In this document: piece after piece, positions 33,561-48,030 of the stretch | Numbering within the stretch: position 1 is the stretch's first letter | Layout of the letters: each line of letters opens with the position of its first letter | From: Owenia fusiformis | Taxonomy: Eukaryota; Annelida; Polychaeta; Sabellida; Oweniidae | DNA: 64,000 bases | Reading direction: 5' to 3' | NCBI GenBank assembly: GCA_903813345.2 | Contig: CAIIXF020000006.1 | Coordinates: 1,614,001-1,678,000 of the forward strand | Notes under the pieces: generated by a model | What the model saw: only the letters and a program-made list of their open reading frames with translations | What the model was told of the DNA's origin: nothing | Databases searched by the model: none | Translations under genes and position numbers: made by a program

Positions 33561-34265
33561 AACTACTTTATATTCGATGGGGGTACTATACTGGACATAT
33601 GTTCCACGTTTTGTTTTCCAACGTCTAAATGGTTTGGTAGCAAACACGCACACATAAACACACACAGATAGACAGTGAATCAGTAAATTGTAGTAAGATG
33701 CGATTAAATATGGATTCAGCATTTTACCATAGTGTAGCCATAGGTTTAAGAGGCTTTAGAACAAAAATGTATCAGTGTTATGTAACATCAAAGGTATCAC
33801 TGGAAAGAGCACATTAACGTGAACAAAAATAATCTCATTTTATTTGATAAGAATATTCACTAAGGTATTCAATTGACATTGATGTGGAGCAATTCGTTAA
33901 ATATACCTTAAAATGGGAATTTAAGGATATTATGATGTCATAATTGCCGGGTGAACAATTGAAACTGACTAAATAATACATAGGGTGGCGGGATATTTTA
34001 TTACCTTCAATATGGTACCAATATCATTAAAAATAGTTAAAAATTAAAAAAGTTATGGCCAATATTGTATTTATCATACTTTATGGCTAATGAAAAGTGG
34101 GTGTGGCACTTTCCATCCGTTTCCATGGTAACGGGCCATTTTTCAAAACTTTTCATTGTCATATTTGGAATCTACATATCAATATTATGAAAGTGAAACA
34201 TGTTTTGAGCGGTTGCAGTCAATCTTAATTAAAGTTCCATATTTGACCCTGCTCCCACTCGCCTA

Positions 34266-34530
34266 CTTGTGATGAATTTGAAGTGACGTTTTCTCCATAA
34301 ATTGAGTATTTGGGTCACTGGGTAAATAACTCATGGTCAGTTTGGGGTATTAAACACGTCTAGATTCTGTTGCCTATCTAACACCAAAGGTTATACGCAA
34401 AGACTGTACATTACAACTAGTTTTGTCCAGGATTAATTTTTGATTTACATCAAAAAGTAATGAAGCTCGACAAGAATGGACCAGAATACCATGAGATTTT
34501 AGCTCATCTGGACTTCTCAGGTTTTGGCCT
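34266..34530 (-). promoter_or_regulatory. Distal 5' flank of copy B, displaced by the insertion
   Basis: Blocks GGGTCACTGGG, ACTGTACATT, TTGTCCAGGAT, GAAGCTCGACAAGAA and ATACCATGAGATTT occur in the same order as at 1710-2010 upstream of copy A. The 6.7-kb element now separates them from the gene by 6.9 kb. Confidence 0.7.
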
Positions 34531-35750
34531 CTTTTGGCCTTTGAACATCAACCTTTTAATTTGGGTAAATAATTAACTGGAAATGAATCAAAATGGAATA
34601 ATTCTAAATGTTCACTCTTTAATTTTTTTCAATGCCTAGAAAATGTCTCGAAATTGTAATGAGCACGCTTAGTCATTCGAATTCAATAGGTAAACTTTAA
34701 ATGTTCATCCCATTGCATGTTAAAGTTCTAATTCATGTTGTTATTTTTGAAAATGATGTACACGTCTATGAGGCTTATATTTACAAGGCCAATAAAATTC
34801 GTCTACAACATGTCACCACAAATGGATGTTCCTATTCAGATTTTTCATCCTGAATGACTTGCACTTAGTCAGATTAACAGACGGAAATACAAAATGGCCA
34901 CATTAACATTAACACAGATTGCCGAAAACTGATCAGTTCGAAATGTTATACTAAGAATCATTCCTGAAAACATGATGTCGATCTGTGGAATGGTTCGGCC
35001 GAAAACACTTGGTAAGATTTTGACAGAATTTAAGGACGGATGACCGCCTTAACATTTACCCACCTAAAAGTGCTAAAAACTAATTTGTTCAGTTTAGGAT
35101 TGTTATACAATGATTAATCCCTGAAAATTTGAAATCGGTCCGTCAAAGAGTTTGCTTTGAAACGAGTTTTTAAAAACGAGTTTCACAAGATTTCACGATT
35201 GAAAATCCAAAAATGGCCGGCAATAAAATAGCAAATATAATGTTTTTGCCACTTTGTTACTTTAACAGTGGCCTGGTTTTTTTTACATTGCAGAACACTA
35301 AAAATCATTTAAAGATACTAATTAGTAGCTTTAAAGCATTATGTAAGCTCAAAGGCGCAACATGTTAAATGATACAAAGTAAGATTGCTCGCTGACTTTC
35401 ACAAGCCATGCAAAATGGCTGCCATGGTTTAGCCAACATGTCCAGAACCAAATCAAACGTAGAATGAATTGGGGTAGAGGAGACGTTAAACTTTAAATTA
35501 TTTTTTAAGTTTTCTGAAACGGATATTTAGTATTTTACTTCAAAATGGCCGACAAGAATGAAGTCGGAAAGAGTCGAAATTTTCTGCTCTGCATTAGTAT
35601 GTACCCAAAATGTTATCCTTGAAAATCTTAAGTTGATATCTATAGCGTTTTAAAGATAACTGTCGGATGTACAGACGGACAGACGGGCGAACAGAAGCGC
35701 CTAGACCGACAATATGGCCCCACGCTAATGTGGTGGGGAAATAATAAAAA
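34531..35750. repeat. Dispersed repeat ending in ACAGACGGACAGACGG
   Basis: Diverged internal repeats of the form CAAAATGGCC, CTGAAAA, CGGTCCGTC lead to ACAGACGGACAGACGGGCGA and a GGGGAAATAATAA end near 35740. This layout is common in repeats of marine invertebrate genomes. I see no coding sequence. Confidence 0.5.
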
Positions 35751-36059
35751 CACACATTTTAGTTGCTTTGAGAAGTTGCTCTGTCTCTGGACTGCCGATT
35801 CATCTTTAAAAGATGGCGTAACTGTTGATTATTGTACCATGTTCACAACATAAACTGCTGTTGTATTATATGCCCTCGATCAATTAAACTCATCGAAAAC
35901 AAGACTGAAAAACATATAGCATTTTAATACTCTATACCTCTATAGTCTGTATCAATCTTGACTGCTTATCCCCCTATCACATCAAACTAGTTCTCGACCG
36001 TTCTTTCCAGTCCTACGAAAACGTGATGAAAACGGGCTATGCAAGTTGTATGTCTAAAA

Positions 36060-36660
36060 TAATTAGCTACTTCGTTCATAAACAGTCTTCAATACATTCA
36101 TCTCGTTCGCAGTTCGTTCAGGTCGCACCACGTCGGTGTGCAGACGTAAGTACGAGTTGTAAGTACAAGTTGCAATTGATATCCTATTGCACAACGTCGT
36201 ATTACGGTCGAAGTACGACAATGCAATTACGTTCCTTGTTTAGTAGGTCATCTCGTTTGAAGTATGTCGTCACACGATCTGATTACAGAACGGAATGGTC
36301 ACCATTTGAAATGATTCAAAATTCACCCTCCCGTCCGAGAACGTTCATGAAGTTTGTAAACAGACCTTAGAAAGTTGCAGCTACGTTCATTCAGTTTTCA
36401 CACAGTTTAAAACCAGCTAGTTCGGTAACGTTTTGAAGAACACAGTGGCAACTTGTTTGGTATGATAGCTATATTTTTGCTAACTCGTTCATAAGCAGTC
36501 TTCAATACTTTCTAAATCATCAGTTCAAAACCTTTATCAATTAGTTCTACCTCGTTCTCAATACGTCCTCAGACAGTTCGACTCGTTGTAAAAACGCCCC
36601 TAGTACGACAATTCCGTTCGTAGTACGTCCAGCTCGCCGTTAGTACGTTGTCACTTCAAG
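36060..36660. repeat. Degenerate CGTTC/AGTACG-rich repeat
   Basis: A block ACTTCGTTCATAAACAGTCT (about 36069) recurs at about 36482 as ACTCGTTCATAAGCAGTCTT. Between them CGTTC, GTACG and CGTCG motifs are frequent. The 115-codon plus-strand frame at 36023-36370 reads through this repeat and resembles nothing known. Confidence 0.5.
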
Positions 36661-39600
36661 TTCATTATTAATCACAGGTACATTGACAGGGTCATCCCAT
36701 AGTATGTTTTGAAGTTAAATGTACTCCGACATCGTCAAATACGCTGTAAGACGTAACATTTCACGCTTGCACGGTTCGTTGAAATCGGGATAACTTTTGT
36801 AATACTGATCAGAATTTTACTAAAATTTCACATTTTATTCATTGAAACATGTGCTTTTATGACGTCACAATTGCCTAGCGGCTACAGTTCAAATCGTCTT
36901 ATATGAACGCTTTTAAGATTTTCAAAATTGTGTAAGGTTTTGAAGGCGAAGGAGACAAGCAATAAGTTTACCTTTATTTAACCTTCTAATTTAGGTCTGA
37001 TTTCAAAAAAAAATTAACTGCACAATATTGTCATGGCGAAATTTACAAAACAATAACCGATTTCTTTATTTTTCAAATAATAAGAGAATAAGAGTTGCTT
37101 TTAGAGACTTGAAAAAATGTAACGCATCGATTTTTTACCACAAATCCCATACACATCAATTTTTACTAACGCCCCGAGTGGACTTCCTGAGCGTTTTTCA
37201 AAAATCAAAAACATTTTAGAAATATTGTCCTCGAGATCTTGTTACTCTGTTAATTTTACCAGGATTGAATAAGAATAAAGCATCTTATTTTTATGTTGAC
37301 TAAACTTGACAAAATGTAACGCTTGTCGTTTTTGACGTTATAATGCTAATTGCGCCCTATACTGCCCATTGTATTGTTTTGGTATTTTGACGCCATAATG
37401 TTACTCTAATTGTCCCCAGTTTCGTGCGACGTGTACATTCGAGTTTTAGACAGATTCAACCATATCACTTTTTGGTAAATCATGAAATTAAGTGACCATT
37501 GCAAGCTTTTAACATTGAAGTGAATGGCAGTCTGGCCCAAGCAAAATTGAGAATGACAAGGGTGAAATCTATTATTTCAACTTTGTTCAGTAGAACATAG
37601 GAACTATAGCTATACTATTGAAATCCCTGAATTTGTATAGCTATATATATATAGTTCTTTATTGCGACCAATTCTGATCATATACATATAGTTTAACATA
37701 AAAAGTTATAAAGGGTTATAAAGAAAAGACATACAAAAATATAACAAAATATAGTTGTTTAGTGCAGGACGTTTAGAGCATTGAGAAATCTAGTTCTCAG
37801 TTGGTACATATGATACACCGTCCTGGCTATTATAATACAATCATCATACATAGATCACTGGTTTAGCTGTTTCCTTAATGACACTTTTGGAACAAATAGT
37901 ATTTAGGCTTTGACAAATATGCCCCCGTCCAATGATTTTAAAGTGACATAATTGCAACTCTCTTTTTTATAAATTGTTCATACTCGATCGGGCCAGTACA
38001 AAAAGTCGTACAAGAAGGGAAAAATAAATACTGAGACTGCGGTTCTTTGGTCACAAAGTGAAACATAGATATTTGAGTTTTCTTCTGTCAATTTTACAAT
38101 ATTATCATCCATCAGCGGACCTATAAGCTGTAAACACAACATATAATCGAACCTGATTTTAAGTGCAACCAGAGACATATAAAATGTGTCTGGTGCACCC
38201 AAGTCATTTGCACCATACCCCACTTGTGGCTTCACACTGACACGTCAATACAGTATTGAGTACTTATGGACCAGCAACATGTGAAAGACTCATTAACTGT
38301 AAGAAATCAAGATATATTCATTCTGCAATGATTACCTGCGGGTATCCCAAAAATGCATGTCCTTATTTCATTTAACATAATTACATAGATTATTAGAGGT
38401 ATGGCTTTTTGTTAATTAATTGGATGTTTTAATGCGACCTAGAAGTCAATGTACTAATAAGCTAAATAAATTTGTATCAAACTAAAATATTAATTTTCCG
38501 GGAAAGCACCTGGGACCGCTTGTTTAACACAATTAAAAGTTGTTGCAGTTGAGGCACGATACGATTTATTTAGTAATGTGAAAAGTGCTCTTGTAATGTT
38601 ACAAATCACTGAATATTCATTAAACCAACAACAATACTAGGGATTGGCCAAATAACGTCAAATCGAGAATTCGAGCACATTAAAGATGCTTTCCCATTTT
38701 GAAATTGTCAATAATGTATTTAAAATGATAAAATTATCACAGACACATAGAGCGCTATGACGCCATTATCGTAATTTATTTTTACTGACCAGTTGAACGG
38801 TGCAAAGTCTTCCTGATTTTTTGTGTTTAATAGTGACAATTTATGGAATACCATAATTTGATGGCTGGCTTTTTAATTGATATATAAGAAAAGGGTGTAG
38901 CTGCATTTTCTATTACGGATAATACATCAAAGGAAAGCATTGTCGCATTGGGACTTACCAAGGATTAGTACCTTTTTAAAAGTGTGGAAAAATATTGTGA
39001 AAGTCTTCTTATTTTGAAAGATAGGTTAGTAAAAAGCGTAAGTATTGTCAATTGAAAAGAATGATTTACAGTACATTAATGTAATTATTCAAACCCTTGT
39101 ACAACACTCGCCGTAAATATATTTTTGGAACGCTACACATGTATTTTAACGCGTGGCGAATAGAATTATTAATCATTTCGACAAAGGTCAATCAGATAAC
39201 CATACTAAGATAGCGTCGCTAATAATTGTGGATTACCTCTCAGCGTGGATAGTATTTTTTACTGCATACCACTTATTCTTCAATCACCATTTGATGCCTT
39301 TGAAGACAATTATTCTTACTGTTTTTGACTTTTTTTTCAAGATAATCTGATTCAGGTACTTCAATCTTCAACGATATGAGAAAATCTTCCAAAACCCCGG
39401 GGCATCTCTAGGGTTAAGTAATTTAAGAAAGGTAGGTTGTCTGAAGTGTGTTCTCTTGTTCGACATCTCGTTTTCCGCACGTGGCTCTATAATTACCTAT
39501 ACATTTGTTGAGATTCCTTCCGAATGAACGACACGAGGACAAAAGGAATCAAATGTAATGTATGTAGTCTAATCCGCTCGCGACGGTCTCCTTTATAATG

Positions 39601-42600
39601 CAATGCCGATTCCACAAGTTGTAAACCATAAAACAAGTTAGTAAAAGCTTTATTTTAACCAAGTGATGTACAAATTAATGAACTTCGAATTTTTCGCTTC
39701 GGCGGTTTAAAAGTGTGCAGTGTGCTCCAAGTAATGCAAGAGCGACCCGAATCCCCAGTTTAATTGACGCCGTGCCATTTGATAAATGCCATACATTTTA
39801 TGATCCATTTCATGACTCATTTATAGGCGATCCTCATTCTGTGTGCCTTCTTGGGATTCTGGTATACGTAATTTATGTCCGAACGAAAGTAATTGAAATA
39901 ACAACGTTTAAAGTCGTACACCAAGACTGATTTACGGTAGTTTACGGCACACCTCTATGATGCACTTCAAGAAATAAATGAACGCTCTTCCCATAAGTCA
40001 ATAAAAATAAGTAAAAACAATTTGAGGGGTTAAAGTGATGAGTTGACCCAAAACGACTGTACCACCACCCCGGTGATCGTTCAACAAATAACAAATTGAC
40101 ACTTGACAACCGAGCGTCCGCGGATGATTAACCCAAGTCCAGGTACTAATTATGGATGTACCCATAGACCCTGCACGTGTGTAGGCTATGATTAGGGTTA
40201 ATTTTTCATCTCGAGCCATTAATTTACTCACAAGACTACTTCTAAGGCACCACAAGTCAGCCTCACTGGAAGACTGCCTTCAAGGTATAACTCTTTGATG
40301 AGCTAAAAGGCAATATAAAGGAATTTAAAATAATATTCTAATTAAAAGTACCTTTTAACAATGCACTTTACAAAAATTTACTAAAAACCGTTATTCTTAA
40401 CACATCGCATATAGGGTCCTTGATCTCGCACGCATACGGTTTCGAAAAGATATTTGAGACTTATTGTCACCTATCCCCTCACCCTTTAAAATGAAAGACA
40501 TTGTCTATTTTTCACACCCGTTTTTCTATTTTTTCCGATTATTGCTCGTGTTCTACATAATGAATAAAAACAAGAGTGTTTTCAGCAGTAACACTCATTA
40601 TAGACCATGGCGCTGAATAATCGAATAGTTGTATGGCCGGGTGACATTTAAATGTCACGAAATGCTTGCCATGAACTCAAAATTTGTAATTCACATTGCG
40701 TAAAACACTGACACTCTTCCTATTTTAAGTGAGACGCTTTTCAAGTATCGCCAGATAAAAAATTCAATTTAAAACAATTCATGAATGGAAATAGTTTTAT
40801 TAGAGGAGATTCCAAGACTGTTCTACCTTCCCTATCAGACGATATCCCGATGTTTATCATGACAGACAATCTCAGGCGACTTGATACTATATCCCCAGTA
40901 AAAGGAATTTAAATGAATAGGAAATGAAAATCATGCCAACCTAGTACAGTCCTATTTTCTTCAAAAAATGAAACAAAGTCTAAATTCAAACAGAAAAAAT
41001 CAAAGATCTTAAAACATGACCAAAAGATAATCCTGAAATAAAGTCAGAAATGTTTGACTTTCTAGAAATTAGGTATAATGAGTGCAAGAACTATCGTGAA
41101 ACTTTGACAATTTTGAGTAAGCGAGTTCTCGTATCAATTGTTTCTACCTTCTGTGATAGTTTATTTTACATATAGGTTAAGTTGATTAATACTAACAGAC
41201 AAACCGTTAAAATCCGAAAGCCTGCTAAATATACGAACGCCATCGGGACCAGCTAAATGCGTTCAAATTAGGAGGTGTTCCCATTTCAAGGTTTTTGTGT
41301 TCGTGAGATTCTATTTACAACATAGCTTTATGGCATTCCAACTATTTGAAAATCTGATTCAATTGAATTGTATTGAAAGTCATGGTAGAAATTAAAGGTA
41401 CATTCTGATTGATAGTTGAGACAATTTAATGTTTTTTCTTAAGGTTTGGTGATATATTATAGGAATATTTGAGTAGTCTTGTATGAGACATGTGGTATTC
41501 CATGAAAAGTGTTCATATTTTTCAGATATTGACTATTCACTTTTCAAATTGAGAGGTGTTCGTGGTTCAAGGTTTCATTAACACGAGAGTCAATGGAAGA
41601 AGTAATGAGACGGAAAGGGTGTTCAAATTGGAACGTGTTCAAATTTGCTGTTTGAATTTGAATTCTTGTTTGAATTTCGAAGTGTTCAGATATACACGTT
41701 AAAATGTACAATATGTTGTTTTATGATATCTAATATAGAGGGGCTTATTTGATGAAAAGATAAAGGCAGACAATTTTAAAAAGGTTTTATCTGAATAATA
41801 ATGAAATATACTTGATCTCAAACGTAACGTGTGGTATCTATATAGGAGAGCATCGAAGGCTCTTCCCTTAGATGAAGGCTATGTGGTAATCTTGAATATC
41901 TGTTGATCTCAGCCCTTGGTAACAATATCATGGCATGATATAGAAACTCAATTGTTACGGTTTTAAATCCATGCAAGTTTTACTTAATAAATAAAGAAAT
42001 GTAGAGGTATATTTTCTGTTAAAACACAAGAATATGATTGCAATGAAGCAGCTAAATTCTTCCAGTACACATTGAGCAGTTGACGCATGAATTATTACAG
42101 TAACTGTGCGTGAAAATGTTTAATCAAATCTCTATAAGGCCCAAGGGAAATCAACGGATTGGCCTGACCATCTCGGAATTGTTCCGTCAATGGCATTATC
42201 AATCATATCACAGACAAGCACCAAGATCTCATAGCTCTTGATCGAACTCAAGTCGTGCGTTATGGACGGATTTATCCATTTTGTTGACAGGATATTGTTG
42301 AACACTCCATCATTTTTATAGCTTCCTCACTAGTATCGTTTCGTATTTAATTCAGCGCTTAGTAAAGCAGAAGTTGTATGGTGTTAATGACGTGGTTGTC
42401 AGGTTTACCTATCCTTCTATTACACTTATTGATGAACTGGTCAAAGAGAACGTTTTAGCTTTAAACTTTTACCATACACTCATCCATCCTGTTTATATAA
42501 GAACGGACACGGTACGTGGGTAAAGGCGATGTGTACATCCGATTAAGTTGAAAAATGCGTCGGCCTAAAATGCGGAATATTTAGTTCAGCGTATCGCTTT

Positions 42601-45600
42601 GAGTTCGACACAGTTCTCAATTTGAACATTCAAGAATAACACAGTCGGCACCGGATACAGACATATTCGACATATTTGACATATTCGGAACTATCTGGCA
42701 ATGCGAACTTGTTATTGTGGTTCAGTCTGTACCCGTCCCCTGCAGGAAAACGTATTATGCATCTTTGAGAGAGTTTCCGTTTCGGGAAGACCCATGGTGA
42801 TGAGCAAAAAGTTGGATATCTTGACGACTTGTCAATATAGTGTGACGTTTCGCCATTTCTATGCTCTGAGCAATTGTATTTTGATTCCAATATTTCCTTA
42901 AATATACAGCTGAGAAAAGTCTTAATAAATTATATCCATGATGTCAATGTATAGCGAAAGTGATTTACATGTAAATCCTAATTGTGTAAAGCTATCTGTT
43001 TAACAATAAATCCTGAAATAAAATAAAAAGCATTGATTTTCCTACGTTTTGAAATTCCTCATTACCCTTTTTTAAATCCATCACACCTCTTATCCGATCA
43101 CGTCTAAATGTGGCAAAGAAAACTTCGTATAGCTGATCTTATCTGACAATCGAAAGAGCCACTAAATTATTGAAATTTCATTTGGCTAAATTTCATCAGT
43201 GTAGGGTTGTTGGTTTTAATCAATTTGATTACTAGACCGACCGGGAAATCATTTTCTGGTGATTATATTGTTACACCTAATAAGGTCAATATGTTGATAA
43301 ATTAAATGCAAAATACAGTGTTCTTTCTTTAATAAAGAGATTAGCACCCACGGAACAAACAAAACCGTATTAAAGGTTACTTGACATTATGACATTTGTG
43401 TTCCCAACTGAGTCTTCGCGCTTTGATTTTGCCACATACTCCCCATAGTTAGGTTAAATCAAAAGATTGTTCGTTAAAATATACAGTGCGTCCGAAAAAC
43501 GCAACAAAAACATTGTAAAATCACAAAACCAGTGATGATTACATCATATTGATTTAGTTAATCAGGAAGCCGCATATCTCCTCTTTCCAATGGTATGTCA
43601 ATTATTCATATACGAACACAGACCACTGAATAATCATTCCTTTTGCACAACGGGCCAAAATCTGCTGTGGACAAGTTTTAGACATTGCAACAGTTAACAA
43701 AGAGTCACCAATGAGGTTAACGTTGCTGCTCTCTGCCAGAACCCATACAAATGATTCAAAGGGATGTGCGACGTGGAGACACAAGCCAGTCTATGTGTGT
43801 AGAGAAATAGTGGTCATGTGAAAGGGCATGGAATGTAATCTTTCGTGAGTAATCTTTCATAAGATGACAGACAACGACTTTACGCCACCTCTTTTTCTTC
43901 TTTTCTATCCAACAAGGATACTGATGAACAATTAAAATTAAATTCTCTTTTCCTTTTTTTCTTAGTAAATCTAAATCAGAAACTTATGTTATGTAAATCT
44001 TGTGACAATAATTTAATCCCCAGTACCAATTACATAATGATTTACCTGATTGCACAATAAGGATGAGACAAGATACCAAAGTCAACGCGGATATAGCTTA
44101 GTGGTGAGCATGTATCTTTGGTTAAAAAGGTCTACTGAAAGGTAACTGGATTGCCAGGTTAAAACATTCAATATCAAGTGGTTGTAATTAATGTTTGCAA
44201 TTATTTCTACGACAAGAGCACCGTTGTGTTTATTGAAATAAACAATGTTGCATATATTCACTTGTTCCAGAAGACAACGGTGTGTTGACGTGTACATGTT
44301 GTTTGATTAATGCATGACAAAATACGCAGCCATATAACTGGGTCGATATAACTAGCACAATGATAAATAATATATTCGATGATAGCCAGTAAATAATCAT
44401 AATGTCCTTTTGTTCATTTAAAATTGATGAGAGTCATGGTTAGTTATTCCCTTCAATATTATAATTTTATGCATGCTGTATACAAACAAGAATTGAACAA
44501 CAGCGTCATCAAATGTAATGCCAATGATATGCCTCCGATCAAAATAGAAATGGATGTTTTCTGATCAGGTGAACTTATTGAACAACCTGGTATTTGTTTT
44601 TTCAAACTTCAATACCCTGACATCATGACGATATAATCATTACCTATTTCAATAAACAAATTGGCTCTACGCATAGTCAAGGGTAGAGTATGTGCAAATA
44701 TGGCGTAGGTCTGTAGCCAGTTTTTGCAAAGTAGGGTTCACTTTTCACAAAATTCCAAGGGTGGTTCACATTTAACAATTTAGCCCAAAATCACTTAAAA
44801 CTTGCTCAGAATGGTGGAAAACTGCATGATTTTGGGATCGCCCGAACCCATCCTGGCTACGGTCCTGAACTTTTAAAGAAATCACAAGACCATAAGATAT
44901 TTCGAATACTACAGGACACTCAGAAGAAAATTCAAAATAGACACAGATTCAGCCACTTACAGTCTCCATGTGTTATGATCATAGACTAATCAAGTAATAG
45001 GTTATGATTTTAAAAAGCTTTACTCATAATTAACAAGCGACATTATTGGTATAAATGACGGTGTCAGTTACCATAGTATGACAGCAACAACAGCTGGGAT
45101 ATAGACTTCACATTTACCCTTTATAGATTAAGCCAACAACTTTTAAATTGGACCCCTTCGACAATTCCCTTCATGCCCCGAAAGGATTTTATTTGAAGTT
45201 TGCGTGGTTGGTAATCCTTAATATTAATCGAGGCCTTGATGTACTTTCCTTCATTGTTTAGGTAATGTTTTAAATTGATAATGGAGTTAATCAAGATTTT
45301 ACGTAAGGGACTTCTTGTTTATGTTAACCACCGTGACTATAACATAGCCGCATTTTAATGCTCACCAACTGGTGTGAGTTCGTATATTTGTTTAACTTGT
45401 TTAATACCCTTTGCATTCGTTAAACTTCACTTCTTAAAAGAGAGCTTCGTCTTCGATAGTTTATAACTAGACTCTGCTCGCAGGGTACTTGTTTAATCTT
45501 AAAAATACTGATATGAGATGATGTAGTGATGTATATCATGGGCCTCTCTTTTGCTTTTTAAATAACATAAAGAATTAACATTTAATAAAACGTTTATATA

Positions 45601-48030
45601 TGGATGTTTTTAGTTTTATTTGCGATGAACCACCACGTCTTATCATCCGCATTCAAATGGAGTGATATAGCGATGTAGAATCCTACCAATATAAGCGCAT
45701 AGTTGTAATATATATAATTGAGCCTTCCACTCGAGTGGGAAAAATTTTAAGAATATCTGTATACTTTCGAAAAGTGAAAATATATCTCTGGATTCATCTG
45801 ATTTAAGTATTTGGTCTGTTCTTTTGATCTAGACTGAGGTGAAAATATGCCAATCTGGAAATTTTTAGGCCCTCATATCGTCTAATACAATTATTTATTG
45901 TCCATAAATAAAAGATTTTCATACAGAGTGACAGCTGATTCGGGTAGATTACGATGAGTGAAGATACTTATATCACTTTAATCAAACACGGTAAACAGAT
46001 ACTTAAATGCGTTATATGGGAGAGTTCCGATATAGGGGTCATTTTAGAGGGAATAATTTACAGTTAAAAAAACATGAACCCTTTAAAGAAGTCATTATTT
46101 TGAATAAATGATTTGAAAAAATGATTTTCCCGATACCTCTACTTATCAAAGCTATAGACAGATATATGAGGTGATGAGCTGTGTACTATAGACTTTTCTA
46201 ATAAACTCACTGGCCCCTTTTCTCGTGAGCCAAGGAACTGAAACTACATGTAGGGTACAAAGTCAAGATAAATGGTTGTATGATTGTAAAAACAAGTTAT
46301 CACAATATCAAAAATTATAACAACAAAACGTGACATAATTTACTAGATTGGTGGTCCACACCCCTTGTGAGAAATAGAAGTACCGGAGTTTCTCGCTTAT
46401 GAGTCCGCTGTGCGTCCCAATTTTGTTAATTAAGAGGCCCTAAGAAAAAACGCCCATTGACCTTTAAAAAGCGGGAAATACCCTTTTCACACACACCTCC
46501 TTTGAACAAACGTCCATGGGTTTATTAGCGAGAACCTCCGGTAAGCTTACTACTACTTTCCCTTATAGGTCTATGGATTTGTCTATTAAACTCACTCATC
46601 CATTCCGGACTCACATTCTTGTTAAGAGGCTTAAGATGCTACTTCTTTACTGTAGTCATGATAGCCCTGTACACCGGAATTACTTTGATGTTATCACGAT
46701 TGTGTGCTTTCCAGCAGTCGACGTTTCTAGATCAGCTTTGTCAACTACATCCTGATTGATGCCCACTTACAGATACCCATCTTCACTGATGTTATTAATG
46801 CCAGTGTCGTCTCTTTGGATGAGTATAAGAATGTTCCGTATTGGCAATGTTGAAAATTAGGTCTTGCCCCTATGCATTTCCAATAGTATATGCGATAACC
46901 GGTTTTGATCCTGGGCTCTTTCATCAAATATCTAACATCAATTTCCCCACTAATCTCACCTTTTGGGAACCAAGGTGTATATGCAAATATGTGTGATCCT
47001 TTGTTTAAATAGATACAATAATTTCTTAAAATTCAAATCAAGCTATGAAATGCATGGGAACTTTTGAAGGTGGCTGATAGAAGATATATAGAAAGTTATT
47101 CGCTCACTTTTCACTTTTAAAAATCAGAAAATGAAACTTATTGGTTTTCATCGCCACTGACAACGACGTTATATGTTTAGGACCTATTCCATGCGATTCC
47201 ACTTTGTCGCGCCTTGTCAACTGGTCAAAACAAATCACGAGCTCGCTTAATGAAAATCTTTACAGAAGACCTCCTGTGACGATGGTTTCATATATTGCTC
47301 TGATTTCACGTGGAAGATGCTGGGGGAAAGTTTACTTTTGTCATCACATCAGATTGGTTTGTCTATTGTCAACAGTGCGGCTTAATGCCTGATTATATAG
47401 ACCGAGATGACTGATAGCTTTTGAAGCCGATTAGCGCAAACAATGGATACTTTTACGGTAAAATACCATAAAATCTTTTTCTAATATCTTCCTTATCCAC
47501 TATTATGACTTCATTTATCTCAGGTATAGAAACAAGAAGCTACAAAAGTGACTATAAAGGTCTCTATGAATAGAGAAATTAATTAACAAAGTAGGGGTTA
47601 GCAAGTCGGTCTTTTAAAGTGCTGTCTTAACCAGGATGATCATGGTGATAAAAAGATTTTCAAATGCTGTGAAAAACATAGGCCTATCGATCCCATGATG
47701 GGTCCCAGTATGGTGATGTAAAATGACGATCCACACGAGAAGTTTGGTCAATGTATACTATAACGGATGAATCCCAAGAGATGCTCTATATTCTGCTATT
47801 GTTCCCTTAAAGCGGCATGGGAATGAATAATTTATTCACCCCAATCACGTGATCTTTCCGAGTTGTAGTTAACATATCTCCCCAAGAATTGGATTGACAA
47901 TGATCACCCGAATGGATCACTTATAAACAACTCGTAGCTTTAATTACGTAATAAAATATAAAAAACATCGTTTGAACAAGATACAATTATTTTGGACTTT
48001 GTGGATGTTATTTTTATACAGTGACTGAAA
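36661..48030. other. No gene recognised; AT-rich unique and repeat DNA
   Basis: No open frame here shows recognisable similarity. Minor items are a possible retroposon 3' end near 37640-37990 and a pair of repeats with AGGTGTTC and TTCAAGGTTT at 41265-41297 and 41547-41578. There is also an inverted pair around TACCGGAG.TTCTCGCT at 46382-46399 and 46525-46541. This could be intergenic or part of a long intron. Confidence 0.55.
44088..44160 (+). repeat. Possible tRNA-derived SINE head
   Basis: GCGGATATAGCTTAGTGGTG resembles the 5' half of a tRNA with its A box. A convincing B box is not seen downstream. It is not a functional tRNA. Confidence 0.25.

Larger units (their letters stand above)
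27557..34265. mobile_element. 6.7-kb DNA element with ~330-bp inverted ends, inserted upstream of copy B
   Basis: The ends are TAGGCGAGTGGGAG (27557) and its exact inverse at 34265, flanked by CTT (27554-27556 and 34266-34268). Inverted similarity continues inward about 330 bases at roughly 60-65%, with shared blocks such as TTAATTAAGAT, GCAACCGC, ATATGTAGATT and ATTATGACATCATAA. Removing the element and one CTT restores a line that aligns with the copy A flank (1671-1690), so insertion came after the gene duplication. The inside holds tandem repeats (27889-29430), a decayed gag-protease segment, hairpins and no intact ORF. The superfamily is unassigned; a 3-bp duplication is compatible with several. 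Confidence 0.85.

Noticed and set aside
36023-36370. 115-codon plus-strand frame
   Set aside because: It lies mostly in the CGTTC-rich repeat, with no family resemblance and no splice or promoter support.
39715-39930. 71-codon plus-strand frame
   Set aside because: It begins at a non-ATG codon and has no recognised similarity or exon signals.
42630-42901. Overlapping plus- and minus-strand frames
   Set aside because: Both are short, and neither resembles a known protein or has convincing splice sites.
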